From Skermanella mucosa (GTDB lineage Bacteria > Pseudomonadota > Alphaproteobacteria > Azospirillales > Azospirillaceae), in contig NZ_CP086108.1 of NCBI RefSeq assembly GCF_016765655.2, positions 344,501 through 408,500 on the forward strand: 64,000 nucleotides of DNA, in the 5' to 3' direction. The position numbers and the translations under genes were made by a program. Positions 22,301-29,246 of this stretch are shown here, in pieces (the stretch's first letter is position 1; each line of letters begins with the position of its first letter). The notes beneath the pieces are model-generated. The model ran no database searches. It saw only the letters and a program-made list of their open reading frames with translations, and had not been told where the DNA came from.

Positions 22301-25300
22301 CGTTCCGCGGGATCGAGCGCCCTGAGATCGTCCACCTCCAGCGGGACCCGCGCCCGCCCATGGACCACCTGGAGCGCCTCGCCGAAGCCGGTCCAGTGCA
22401 GGCTGGTGCGGAGCGCGGGGTTGGCGTCGGCCAGGGTTTCCAGCGCCCGGTCCCAGGCGTCGTCGCGCCAGGGCAGCTCGATGCGGTAGCTGAAGATGTC
22501 GTGGAAGATGGCCGTCCCGGCCTCCATCTCGGCATGGAACAGCATGCCGGCCTGAAGCCTGGACATGGGGAAGGCATCGACGGCGCCGGCCGGCAGCAGG
22601 GCGCGATCGGCCGGGGCGATCAATGCGAAGGGGGCGGGAGCCTCGTCCCTGTCCATGTCGGGCGGACCGGACATGGCCGACGCCGCGAGGCCGCGCAGGG
22701 TCTGGTGACGGTAGAGGTCGCGCAGCCCGAAGCCGATGCCCTGCTTGCGGGCTCTGGCGACGACCTGGAGGGAGAGGATGCTGTCGCCGCCCAGCGCGAA
22801 GAAATTGTCGTCGCGATTGACCGCCGGCACGCCCAGCACGTCGGACCAGATCGCCGCCAGGGCGCGCTCGGCCGGGGTGGCCGGCGCCTCGCCGGCTTCC
22901 GAGCGGGAGCTTTCCGGCGCCGGCAGGGCGGCGCGGTCGATCTTGCCATGGTGGGTCAGCGGAAACCGCTCCAGCACCACGAAGGCCGCCGGCACCATGT
23001 AGTCGGGAAGGGTCTCGGCCAGCGCCGCGCGCCATGCGGCCACGTCGCCCCGGCCGTCCTCCGCCGCCACATAGGCCACCAGCCGCGGGTCGCCGCCCGG
23101 GCCGGGCTGCGCCAGAACCAAGGCCTCGCGGACGCCGGGCCGGCGCACCAGCGCCGCCTCGATCTCCCCCGGCTCGATCCGGAAGCCGCGCACCTTCACC
23201 TGCTGGTCGGCCCGGCCCAGATACTCCAGGCTGCCGTCGACCAGACGCCGCGCCAGGTCGCCAGAGCGGTACAGCCGCGATCCCGGCGGCCCGAACGGGT
23301 CGGGCAGGAAACGCTCCGCCGTCAGGTCCGGACGGTTGCGGTAGCCCCGAGCGACACCGCCGCCACCGACATAGATCTCGCCGACCACGCCGACCGGCAC
23401 CGGCTCCAGCCGGTGGTCGAGCAGATGCACCTGGAGGTCCGCCAGCGGCCTTCCGATCTCGCTGCCCCGGCCGGCCTCGGCGTCCGCCGGCTCCAGCGCC
23501 CGGTAGGTGACATGGATTGTGGTCTCGGTGATGCCGTACATGTTGACCAGCACCGCGGCGTCGCCCTGCGCGGCATACCACGGCGACAGGCTCGCCAGCT
23601 CCAGCGCCTCGCCGCCGAACACCACACGGCGCAGCTTCAGCTTGCGCCCCGCCGCCGCCGGGATCAGCTGGCGGAAGGCGGACGGCGTCTGGTTGAGCAC
23701 CGTGACGCCCTCGCGCTCCAGCAGCTCGGCGACCGCATCCGGCGCCCGGCTGACCCAGTAGGGCACCACGACCAGCTTGCCGCCGTAGAGCAGGGCGCCC
23801 CAGATCTCCCACACCGAGAAGTCGAAGGCGTAGGAGTGGAACAGCGTCCAGACATCCTCCGGCCCGAAGCCGAACTGCGGCTCGGTGGCGGCCATCAGGC
23901 GGGTGACGTTGCGGTGGCTGACCACGCAGCCCTTGGGCCTTCCGGTCGAGCCGGAGGTATAGATCACGTAGGCCGCCTGGTCCGGGTCGATCGCCAAGCC
24001 GGGAGATGTGGCGGGCAGGCTTGCGGCTTCCGCCTCGGCGTCGGCCAGATCGACCACGGGCAGGGCGCCGTCGCCCAGCGCCGCGGCGAGCGCCGGGCGG
24101 GCCGGCGCGTGGGTCAACACCAGCTTCAGGCCGCCGTCCTCGGCCAGCCAGGACAGGCGGTCGGCCGGGTAGGCGGGGTCGAGCGGGACGTAGCAGCCGC
24201 CGGCTTTGAGGATGGCGAGCAGGCCGACGATCAGCTCGGCCCCGCGCTCCAGGCAAAGGCCGACCGGCGTCTCGGCCCCGACGCCCAGCCCGGCGAGGTG
24301 CCGGGCCAGCCGGTTGGACCGGGCGTCCAGATCGGCGTAGCTCAGCGTGGTGTCCTCAAAGCTCAACGCCGGGCGGTCCGGGTAGGCCGCCGCGGTCGCT
24401 TCGAACCAGCCGGTCAAGGTGCCGGTCGGGCGCACTTCCGAGCCCGCGTTGACCTCCCGGACCAGCCAGTCCTGGTCCGCCGCGTCAAGCCAGGGCAGGG
24501 AGGCGACCGGCCGGTCCGGCTGGTCCAGGGCGCTTTCCAGCAGGCGCCGGAAGCGGCCGACCAGCGCTTCGGCGCCGGCGTGGTCGAAATAGCTCTCGTT
24601 GAAGTCGAAATCGACCGCGATGTCATCGTGGTCGCCGAAGTCGCGGACGAAGACCTGGAGCGGCTGGTTCTGGTGGCCGCTGGACAGGACCACCGTCCGG
24701 TTCGTGCAGCCTGCGACCTGCTCGCCGTAATGGTGCCGCTCGTAGGACAGGCTGACCTCGTGCAGGCGGTTGCGCGCCGTTTCCTCCGGCAGGCCCGGCA
24801 GCTTCATCTCCCCGATGGGGAAGCGCTGGTGCCGGTAATCCCGGCGCAGCTGGGCGCGGATCTCGCCGACCAGCGCGCGCAGGCCGTGCAGCCCGTCGGG
24901 GCGAAGCCACAGGGGCGAGACGCTGGCGAAGAGCCCGATCGCCTGCTTCTCCACCGCGGTCCTTCGGTTGAGGATGGGCGCCGCGATCACCAGGTCGCGG
25001 GTGGCGCACTGGCGCGACAGGACGGTCCCGAGCGCCGCCAGGAGCACGTGGAACGGCGACGCCTTCTCCGCTTCCGCGAGATCGCGGATCCGGCCGTACA
25101 GGGCGCCGTCCAGATGGATGGTGCGGCGCGTGGCGCGCGTGGCGAAAGGGCCGTTCTGCCGGAACAGCGGCTCCGGCAGGGCGGGGAAGCGGCTTTCCCA
25201 ATAGGCCCGCCCCGCCTCGAACCCGGGCGAGGCGCGGTACCGCCTCTCCTCCGCGATCTGGTCGGCGACATGGCCGAGTTCCAGCGGGGGCAGCGTGCCG

Positions 25301-25845
25301 TCGGCCGTGAGCTGGTTGTAGCTGCGGACCAGGTTGGCGTGGAACAGCGAGGTGCCCCAGCCGTCGGCGATGATGTGGTGGAACTTGCCGTACCAGAAGA
25401 ACAGATCGGGGCCGCACCGAAGCGCGGCGAACCTCGCCAGCGGGCCGGTCGGCCCGAACGGCAGGGGTTCCGCCATGTCGCTTTCCATGAAGCGGAGCGC
25501 CGCCGCCTCGGGGTCCCGCTCAAGGCCCAGGTCGATGAAATCCACCGCCCCCGGGAACCTGTCCAGCACGCGCTGCCGCGGTCCGTCGTCGGTGTCGATC
25601 ATGACCGTGCGGAAGGCCGCCGCACGGCCGGCCACATGGCGCATGGCCGCGACGGAGCGGTCGCCGTCCACCGGACCGCTGATCCGTACCAGGGCGCCGA
25701 TGTTGAACAGCGGGCTTTCCGGGTTGAATTTCTGCTCGACATAGATCTCGAGCTGGACGCGGGTCAGGGGCAGCATAGCCGCGTCATCGGCCGGCCGCCT
25801 ATCGTCGCCGCCGTCGAGCATGCGACCAGGATCCGCATCATTCAT
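19351..25845 (-). CDS. NRPS, initiation enzyme, modules 1-2 (Cstarter-A-T-C-A-T)
   Basis: First gene of the NRPS operon, 2164 residues. The N-terminal condensation domain (HHIIADGWG near 159) lacks an upstream carrier and has an EntF-like opening (LPLTRVQLEIYVEQ), so it probably acylates residue 1 with a carboxylic acid delivered in trans. Next come A (TSGSTGRPKG near 630), T (LGGDSILSL near 1019), C (DAFPMSRLQAGMLFH near 1092; HHAILDGWS near 1226), A (TSGSTGRPKG near 1697), T (LGGDSIQAT near 2085) and a tail ending in GAAD. Both A domains give the Thr pattern DFWNVGM(I/V)H. No E domain is present, so residues 1 and 2 should stay L or be modified. The A domains are nearly identical to each other and to the first A domain of the next gene. 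No strong ribosome binding site is visible before the ATG. Confidence 0.96.
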   Translation of the reverse strand: MNDADPGRMLDGGDDRRPADDAAMLPLTRVQLEIYVEQKFNPESPLFNIGALVRISGPVDGDRSVAAMRHVAGRAAAFRTVMIDTDDGPRQRVLDRFPGAVDFIDLGLERDPEAAALRFMESDMAEPLPFGPTGPLARFAALRCGPDLFFWYGKFHHIIADGWGTSLFHANLVRSYNQLTADGTLPPLELGHVADQIAEERRYRASPGFEAGRAYWESRFPALPEPLFRQNGPFATRATRRTIHLDGALYGRIRDLAEAEKASPFHVLLAALGTVLSRQCATRDLVIAAPILNRRTAVEKQAIGLFASVSPLWLRPDGLHGLRALVGEIRAQLRRDYRHQRFPIGEMKLPGLPEETARNRLHEVSLSYERHHYGEQVAGCTNRTVVLSSGHQNQPLQVFVRDFGDHDDIAVDFDFNESYFDHAGAEALVGRFRRLLESALDQPDRPVASLPWLDAADQDWLVREVNAGSEVRPTGTLTGWFEATAAAYPDRPALSFEDTTLSYADLDARSNRLARHLAGLGVGAETPVGLCLERGAELIVGLLAILKAGGCYVPLDPAYPADRLSWLAEDGGLKLVLTHAPARPALAAALGDGALPVVDLADAEAEAASLPATSPGLAIDPDQAAYVIYTSGSTGRPKGCVVSHRNVTRLMAATEPQFGFGPEDVWTLFHSYAFDFSVWEIWGALLYGGKLVVVPYWVSRAPDAVAELLEREGVTVLNQTPSAFRQLIPAAAGRKLKLRRVVFGGEALELASLSPWYAAQGDAAVLVNMYGITETTIHVTYRALEPADAEAGRGSEIGRPLADLQVHLLDHRLEPVPVGVVGEIYVGGGGVARGYRNRPDLTAERFLPDPFGPPGSRLYRSGDLARRLVDGSLEYLGRADQQVKVRGFRIEPGEIEAALVRRPGVREALVLAQPGPGGDPRLVAYVAAEDGRGDVAAWRAALAETLPDYMVPAAFVVLERFPLTHHGKIDRAALPAPESSRSEAGEAPATPAERALAAIWSDVLGVPAVNRDDNFFALGGDSILSLQVVARARKQGIGFGLRDLYRHQTLRGLAASAMSGPPDMDRDEAPAPFALIAPADRALLPAGAVDAFPMSRLQAGMLFHAEMEAGTAIFHDIFSYRIELPWRDDAWDRALETLADANPALRTSLHWTGFGEALQVVHGRARVPLEVDDLRALDPAEREDAVAAFLAAEKRTGFDLAAAPLFRVRLHRLEDEVVQVTISFHHAILDGWSVATLLTRLISLYLGRPVQAGAGGTAVPACFVALEKAAIADEGMRRFWAGRVSGLDVPRLPRLAVAPPAGNGAKVSRHLVALPDSLSGRLAASADRLGAPIKSLALAAHLRVLAFATGRPDAVTGYVTHGRPELDGASEVTGLFLNTVPLRLKPGSGTWRDLVRDLLREEAEVLTNRRLPTADIKRLAGGIDLYEAGFNFIHFHVYAGILGMPELRVLDVGIFEETDFPFLAQFARHPTSGELELTLIYDHGKYSAEQIAKLGSAYISVMEALADTPDADVAALDLLGAGERDWLVREANAGAEVRPTGTLAGWFEATAAAHPDRPALGFESTTLSYAELDARSNRLARHLAGLGVGAETPVGLCLERGAELIVGLLAILKAGGCYVPLDPAYPADRLSWLAEDGGLKLVLTHAPARPALAAALGGSTLPVVDLADAEADAAALPATSPGLAIDPDQAAYVIYTSGSTGRPKGCVVSHRNVTRLMAATEPQFGFGPEDVWTLFHSYAFDFSVWEIWGALLYGGKLVVVPYWVSRAPDAVADLLEREGVTVLNQTPSAFRQLIPAAAGRALKLRRVVFGGEALELASLSPWYAAQGDAAVLVNMYGITETTVHVTYRALEPADTEAGRGSEIGRPLADLQVHLLDHWLEPVPVGVVGEIYVGGGGVARGYRNRPDLTAERFLPDPFGPPGSRLYRSGDLARRLADGSLEYLGRADQQVKVRGFRIEPGEIEAALVRRPGVREALVLAQPGPGGDPRLVAYVAAEDGRGDVAAWRAALAETLPDYMVPAAFVVLERFPLTHHGKIDRAALPMADAAAGRPDYLPPRSPIEITLAEVAQEVLGMPEIGVSDDFFALGGDSIQATRFVTLARRRLGLELPLRAVFEHRSIAALAVYLEEARAAASAPVVPIRAARRTATRVVVDIDGSVLADGAAD
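19724..21284. repeat. Near-identical A-domain copy 2 (in module 2)
   Basis: About 1.56 kb of adenylation domain from module 2, nearly identical to the copies in modules 1 and 3. Similarity stops at the end of the A domain: the following carrier (LGGDSIQATRFVTLARRR) is unlike the LSLQVVARARKQG carriers of the other two. The recombining unit here was therefore the A domain alone. Confidence 0.8.
22738..24478. repeat. Near-identical A(-T) module copy 3 (in module 1)
   Basis: About 1.74 kb, the same length as copy 1, spanning the adenylation and carrier domains of module 1. Both flanks (a leader ending in RPTGTL and a carrier ending in ARARKQG) are shared with copy 1, and similarity falls off beyond them. 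Boundaries are approximate. Confidence 0.8.
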
Positions 25846-25980
25846 GGCTAAGGCTCACAAGGAAAATTAACCCGGATTAACAATCGCCGTGATTGGAAGT
25901 GAAAAGACCCCGACGCCCGGCAACGCCCTGACAACTCAACCTGAAACAGAAATCAGTTACTTGTTCGGTATACGTGGATA

Positions 25981-25993
25981 ATGACACTGTCAT
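25981..25993. promoter_or_regulatory. Candidate operator palindrome ATGACACTGTCAT
   Basis: A 13-bp perfect palindrome (arms ATGACA/TGTCAT around a central C) in the shared promoter region, about 135 bp upstream of the NRPS start. It could bind a dimeric regulator. The identity of such a regulator is unknown. Confidence 0.35.
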
Positions 25994-26089
25994 ACACGGT
26001 CAACTAGGTGCGACATTCTGTCATTCTATCGACAAGCTACTGTTCCTGTGTTACCACAATCAAATTTGCCGCACAATAGGATCATTCCC

Positions 26090-26102
26090 GTATCAGGGAT
26101 AC
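26090..26102. promoter_or_regulatory. Candidate operator palindrome GTATC-AGG-GATAC
   Basis: A 13-bp inverted repeat with 5-bp arms and a 3-bp centre, 62 bp upstream of the MbtH start codon. It is placed where an operator or 5'-leader element could act on mbtH. Evidence is symmetry and position only. Confidence 0.3.
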
Positions 26103-26109
26103 TGCCGGC

Positions 26110-26172
26110 ATGAATGAAGACTTATGCGTCATATCTTCGTATGTAACTTCGCGGGAGACGTTGAATGTTTGA
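26110..26172 (+). CDS. Possible 20-codon upstream ORF overlapping the mbtH start
   Basis: A short frame begins at ATG 26110 and ends with TGA at 26170-26172. It overlaps the first codons of mbtH in another frame, an arrangement compatible with translational coupling or a leader peptide. It has no clear ribosome binding site and the peptide resembles nothing I know. It may well be chance. Confidence 0.2.
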   Translation: MNEDLCVISSYVTSRETLNV

Positions 26173-26374
26173 CGACGAGTCCGTCGTTTTCGCCGTCGTG
26201 ATCAACGACGAGGAGCAATATTCGATCTGGCCGGAGTTCAAGCCCATGCCTCAGGGCTGGCGCGCGATCGGCAAGACCGGCACGAAGGCCGAATGCCTGG
26301 ACCATATCCGCGAGGTCTGGACCGACATGAGGCCGGCCAGCCTGAGGCGCCGGCTGGCCGAAGCCGGCGCCTGA
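26165..26374 (+). CDS. mbtH: MbtH family protein
   Basis: A 69-residue MbtH-like protein, a small partner that binds NRPS adenylation domains and is often needed for their solubility or activity. The family signature is present: [10 protein letters not shown] near residue 18, a PQGWR turn near 30, and [14 protein letters not shown] near 45-58 with the conserved Trp, Asp, Arg and Pro. GGGAGA lies about 8 nt before the ATG. It is transcribed away from the NRPS genes, whereas mbtH genes are more often co-directional with them. It converges on the SPFH gene with only 9 nt between stops. Its nearness to the synthetases makes them the obvious partners. Confidence 0.95.
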   Translation: MFDDESVVFAVVINDEEQYSIWPEFKPMPQGWRAIGKTGTKAECLDHIREVWTDMRPASLRRRLAEAGA

Positions 26375-26383
26375 GTTCGCCGG

Positions 26384-27499
26384 TCATGGCGTCTGCCGTC
26401 CCGGCGGGGCGGCGGGCGCTCCCCCGAGGGGAGCGGGCGGCAATCCGGGCGCGGCCGGCTGCGGGGCGCCCCCCGGCGCGGGGGCGGGCAAAGTCTTCCG
26501 GGTATTGTCGTCCGGCGGTATCGCCAGGCGCAGGGGCGGCGGCTGGAGCTCGGTCAGGCCGCTCGGCTGGTTCAAGGCTCCCGGCAGCAGCACAGTGCCG
26601 CCGCCGGCCCCCGGGGGAGGGCCGTCGATGTTGCCCAGGATCAAGGGCAGGCCGGAGCTGCCGGAACCGATGATCACCACCTTGGCGTTGGGCGACTGGG
26701 CGAGCTGGAGGGTGGCGTCGATCCCCTTCCATTGCAGGTAGGCCTGGGTGATGCCCTCGCCGATGATCTCCTGGAACTTGCGGATGCCGTTCGCCTCGAT
26801 CTCGCGCCGCTGGGCCTCGCTGCGCTCGCGGTTCAGGCGATGGACATATTCCAGCGACAGGTGGTACTGCTCGACCTTGCGGACGATGGACGCCTGCACG
26901 TCCGGGGGCAGCTGGATCGACCGGATCAGGATGTCCTCCAGCTTGACATACTCGACGTCGATCAGCTTGTCGGGATTGAACTGGGTGACCAGGTTGTTGC
27001 GGACCTGGGCCTCGATCTTCTCCTGGATCTCGACCCGCCTGGTGTAGATCTCGTCCGGCAGGTATGTGGCGAAGATGTCGCGCGCCTGGGACCCGATCTC
27101 CGGCAGCAGCAGGATGTCGGTATAGCTCTTGCCGATGTACTTGTGCAGGATCGGGACGTTCTCCGCGACGATGCGGTATCGGAAAGCGATGTTGACCGTC
27201 ATGTTCAGGCCGTCGCTCGACAGCACGTCGAAATCGTGATGCACCTGGAGCAGGCGGGCGTCGTAGATGAACAGCTCGTCGAACGGCGCGATCAGATGGA
27301 TGCCTTCCGTCCAGACCGTCGTGGTGTCGGTGCCGCCGAAGAAGCGGCGCCACAGCACGCCCACGTGGCCCGACGGGATCGAGATGACCGACATGGGATA
27401 CAGCAGGCCGGCCAGGAAGGAGAGGATCAGCAGCATCATCGTCACCTTCATCAGGTGACGCCGGAAAAACGCCTTGATGTGCCCCCAGACGGAACTCAA
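26384..27499 (-). CDS. SPFH/prohibitin-like membrane protein
   Basis: A 371-residue protein with one N-terminal membrane segment (about residues 17-40, VTMMLLILSFLAGLLYPM). A prohibitin/stomatin-type SPFH domain (about 40-250) follows, containing IPSGHVGVLWRRFFGG, VTVNIAFRYRI-like strands and a long EA-rich helix (RERSEAQRREIEANGI). The C-terminal tail of about 90 residues is rich in Pro, Gly and Ala and probably disordered. SPFH proteins form membrane scaffolds that organise other membrane proteins. The start codon overlaps the stop of the upstream ABC exporter (ATGA, 27496-27499), so the two are probably translated together, suggesting a role with the exporter. It does not belong to the usual NRPS toolkit. 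Confidence 0.85.
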   Translation of the reverse strand: MSSVWGHIKAFFRRHLMKVTMMLLILSFLAGLLYPMSVISIPSGHVGVLWRRFFGGTDTTTVWTEGIHLIAPFDELFIYDARLLQVHHDFDVLSSDGLNMTVNIAFRYRIVAENVPILHKYIGKSYTDILLLPEIGSQARDIFATYLPDEIYTRRVEIQEKIEAQVRNNLVTQFNPDKLIDVEYVKLEDILIRSIQLPPDVQASIVRKVEQYHLSLEYVHRLNRERSEAQRREIEANGIRKFQEIIGEGITQAYLQWKGIDATLQLAQSPNAKVVIIGSGSSGLPLILGNIDGPPPGAGGGTVLLPGALNQPSGLTELQPPPLRLAIPPDDNTRKTLPAPAPGGAPQPAAPGLPPAPLGGAPAAPPGRQTP

Positions 27500-29139
27500 G
27501 CGTGGTCTCCTTGATCAGAGCTGTGGTCGCCGGAGTCGTGCCCCTCCGGAACGAAACGCCCTTCCTCCATGTGCAGGCGGCGGTCGGCCAGGTGGAAATA
27601 GCGGTCGTCGTGGGTCACCGCGACGACCGTCTTGCCCATGGCCTTGAACGCCGGCAGCAGCTCTTCGTAGAATTTGCGGCGGAAGATCGGGTCCTGGTCG
27701 GCCGCCCATTCGTCCAGGACGATGATCGGCCGGTCCTCCAGCAGCGCCACGATCAGCGCCAGGCGCTTCTTCTGCCCGGCCGAGAAATCCAGGCTCTCGA
27801 AGTCGCGCCCGGACATCGACACCTTGTGATCGATCTCCATCTGCCGGAGCAGGGACGAGACGTCCGCCTCCGGCAGGCCGTACAGCCGGCGGAACAGGTG
27901 GTAGTCGGTGAACACCGCCGCGATCAGGCTGCGGTAGGCTCCGTGGCGGCGCTGGTCGAGTTGCTTGCCGTCGAGCAGGATGCGGCCGCCGTCGGGCCGG
28001 TAGAGCCCGGTGAACAGCTTCAGGAAAGTCGACTTGCCGGCGCCGTTGCCGCCGGTGATGAAGATCATCTCGCCCTTGTTCACGTCGACGTCGAACGGGC
28101 CGACCGAGAACCGGGTGCCGTACCGGGGGTCCACGTAGGAGAAGGTGACGTTCTGGAACTCGATCCGGGTGAAGGCGTCGACCTCCTCCTCGGTCGCCGT
28201 CGGGTCGATCCGCTCGGACAGGGTCCTGGACAGCCGCTCGATATTGTCGGTCGCGGCGTTGGCCATGGTGATGGCCGGGATGGCCTGGACCAGGCTGGTG
28301 ATCGGCCCGATCAGGAACAGGACCGCGGCGCTGGTCTTCAGGGCCACGTCGCTGAAGGTCGGGCTGAGGGCCGGCACCACGAACACCATCGCCGCCAGCA
28401 TCAGGTAGAAGATCGACTGGGCGAACAGGAACTCGTTGCTGATGCCGATCTGGGTCTTGACCTTGGCCTCGGTGGAGGCCGACGAGACCTCGTCGAAATG
28501 CTCCTGCAGCTCCCGGCTCCGGGAGATGTTGAGCTTGACCTCCTTGTAGCCCGAGAGCAGGTCCGTCAGCCGCTCGAAAAGCTGGTTCTCCAGCTGGAAG
28601 GACAGCTCGACTTCCTTGCGGAGCTGCCCGATCCGCGCCAGATGGGTCGACGCCGCGATGGCGGTGATCGCGATCGTCAGCATGAAGGCGGTCGACGACA
28701 GGACGTAGATGTAGGCGAGCGTGAACACCAGCAGGATGCCGGACTGGCAGCCGTTGACCAGCATCGGAACGCTGGACGAGATCGCCTGCGTCTCCTTCGT
28801 GATCATCGCGAAGATTTCGGAACGCCCGATTCCCTCCAGCGTCGTCAGGTCGGTCTGGCGGATCAGCGAGATCAGCCGCTTGCGCAGGCGGTGGATGATC
28901 TCCTCGACCTCGCGGGTCGTCGTGCGCGAGACGTAGCGCTGCGCCAGCACCTGGATGCCCATGGTGGCGGCGAACATGATCATGTCGGCGATCTGGGCGC
29001 CGCCGTCGTTGGCCAGGTCGGCGGAGCGGTTGATGATCGCCAGGATCATGGCGTTGCCGAGCCCGGCCAGCATGGCCATGACCGCGACCTTGTAGGGCGA
29101 CGAGCGGCTTTCCCGCAGGACCAGCTTGATGAATGTCAT
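27496..29139 (-). CDS. Cyclic-peptide-type ABC exporter (SyrD/PvdE-like), fused TM and ATPase
   Basis: A 547-residue half-transporter. The N-terminal membrane domain (about 1-320) has several hydrophobic helices. The ATPase domain has Walker A GGNGAGKST near 365, a signature FSAGQKKRLAL near 455 and Walker B IIVLDEWAADQDP near 478. The LDEWAADQDP form is typical of SyrD/PvdE exporters that carry nonribosomal peptides or siderophore precursors across the inner membrane. It lies 107 nt after the thioesterase gene in the same direction and overlaps the SPFH gene, so it is the likely exporter of the cluster's peptide. No good ribosome binding site precedes the chosen ATG. Confidence 0.93.
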   Translation of the reverse strand: MTFIKLVLRESRSSPYKVAVMAMLAGLGNAMILAIINRSADLANDGGAQIADMIMFAATMGIQVLAQRYVSRTTTREVEEIIHRLRKRLISLIRQTDLTTLEGIGRSEIFAMITKETQAISSSVPMLVNGCQSGILLVFTLAYIYVLSSTAFMLTIAITAIAASTHLARIGQLRKEVELSFQLENQLFERLTDLLSGYKEVKLNISRSRELQEHFDEVSSASTEAKVKTQIGISNEFLFAQSIFYLMLAAMVFVVPALSPTFSDVALKTSAAVLFLIGPITSLVQAIPAITMANAATDNIERLSRTLSERIDPTATEEEVDAFTRIEFQNVTFSYVDPRYGTRFSVGPFDVDVNKGEMIFITGGNGAGKSTFLKLFTGLYRPDGGRILLDGKQLDQRRHGAYRSLIAAVFTDYHLFRRLYGLPEADVSSLLRQMEIDHKVSMSGRDFESLDFSAGQKKRLALIVALLEDRPIIVLDEWAADQDPIFRRKFYEELLPAFKAMGKTVVAVTHDDRYFHLADRRLHMEEGRFVPEGHDSGDHSSDQGDHA

Positions 29140-29150
29140 TCAGCGGCGGT

Positions 29151-29180
29151 CCCGGAAAGCTGCGTCCCGGAAAGCTGCGT
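29151..29180. repeat. 15-bp perfect tandem duplication
   Basis: The unit CCCGGAAAGCTGCGT occurs twice in tandem in the 107-nt gap between the thioesterase stop and the ABC exporter start. It sits just upstream of the exporter ATG, so copy number would change the leader length. It may be neutral slippage. Confidence 0.85.
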
Positions 29181-29246
29181 CGCGGCCGGGACCGATCCCG
29201 CCGCAACCGCGTTCGCGCAGATTCGATTCGTCACGACCAGCCCGCC

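Larger units (their letters stand above)
25846..26164. promoter_or_regulatory. Bidirectional promoter region between NRPS operon and mbtH
   Basis: A 319-bp AT-rich interval separates the leftward NRPS operon from the rightward MbtH gene, so it should hold promoters in both directions. I see two perfect short palindromes (25981-25993 and 26090-26102) but no unambiguous -35/-10 pair. A GATAATGA run overlaps the first palindrome and resembles half a Fur-type site, while its other half does not match. No regulator gene is adjacent. Confidence 0.6.

Noticed and set aside
11911-25851. A 4646-codon open frame on the + strand across the NRPS genes
   Set aside because: Same reason: low-complexity repeats simply mirror the duplicated A domains read backwards. 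Remarkable in length but a shadow.
25974-25993. Fur box upstream of the NRPS operon
   Set aside because: Only the left half (GATAATGA) agrees with the Fur consensus; the right half does not, so iron control is not supported by sequence alone.
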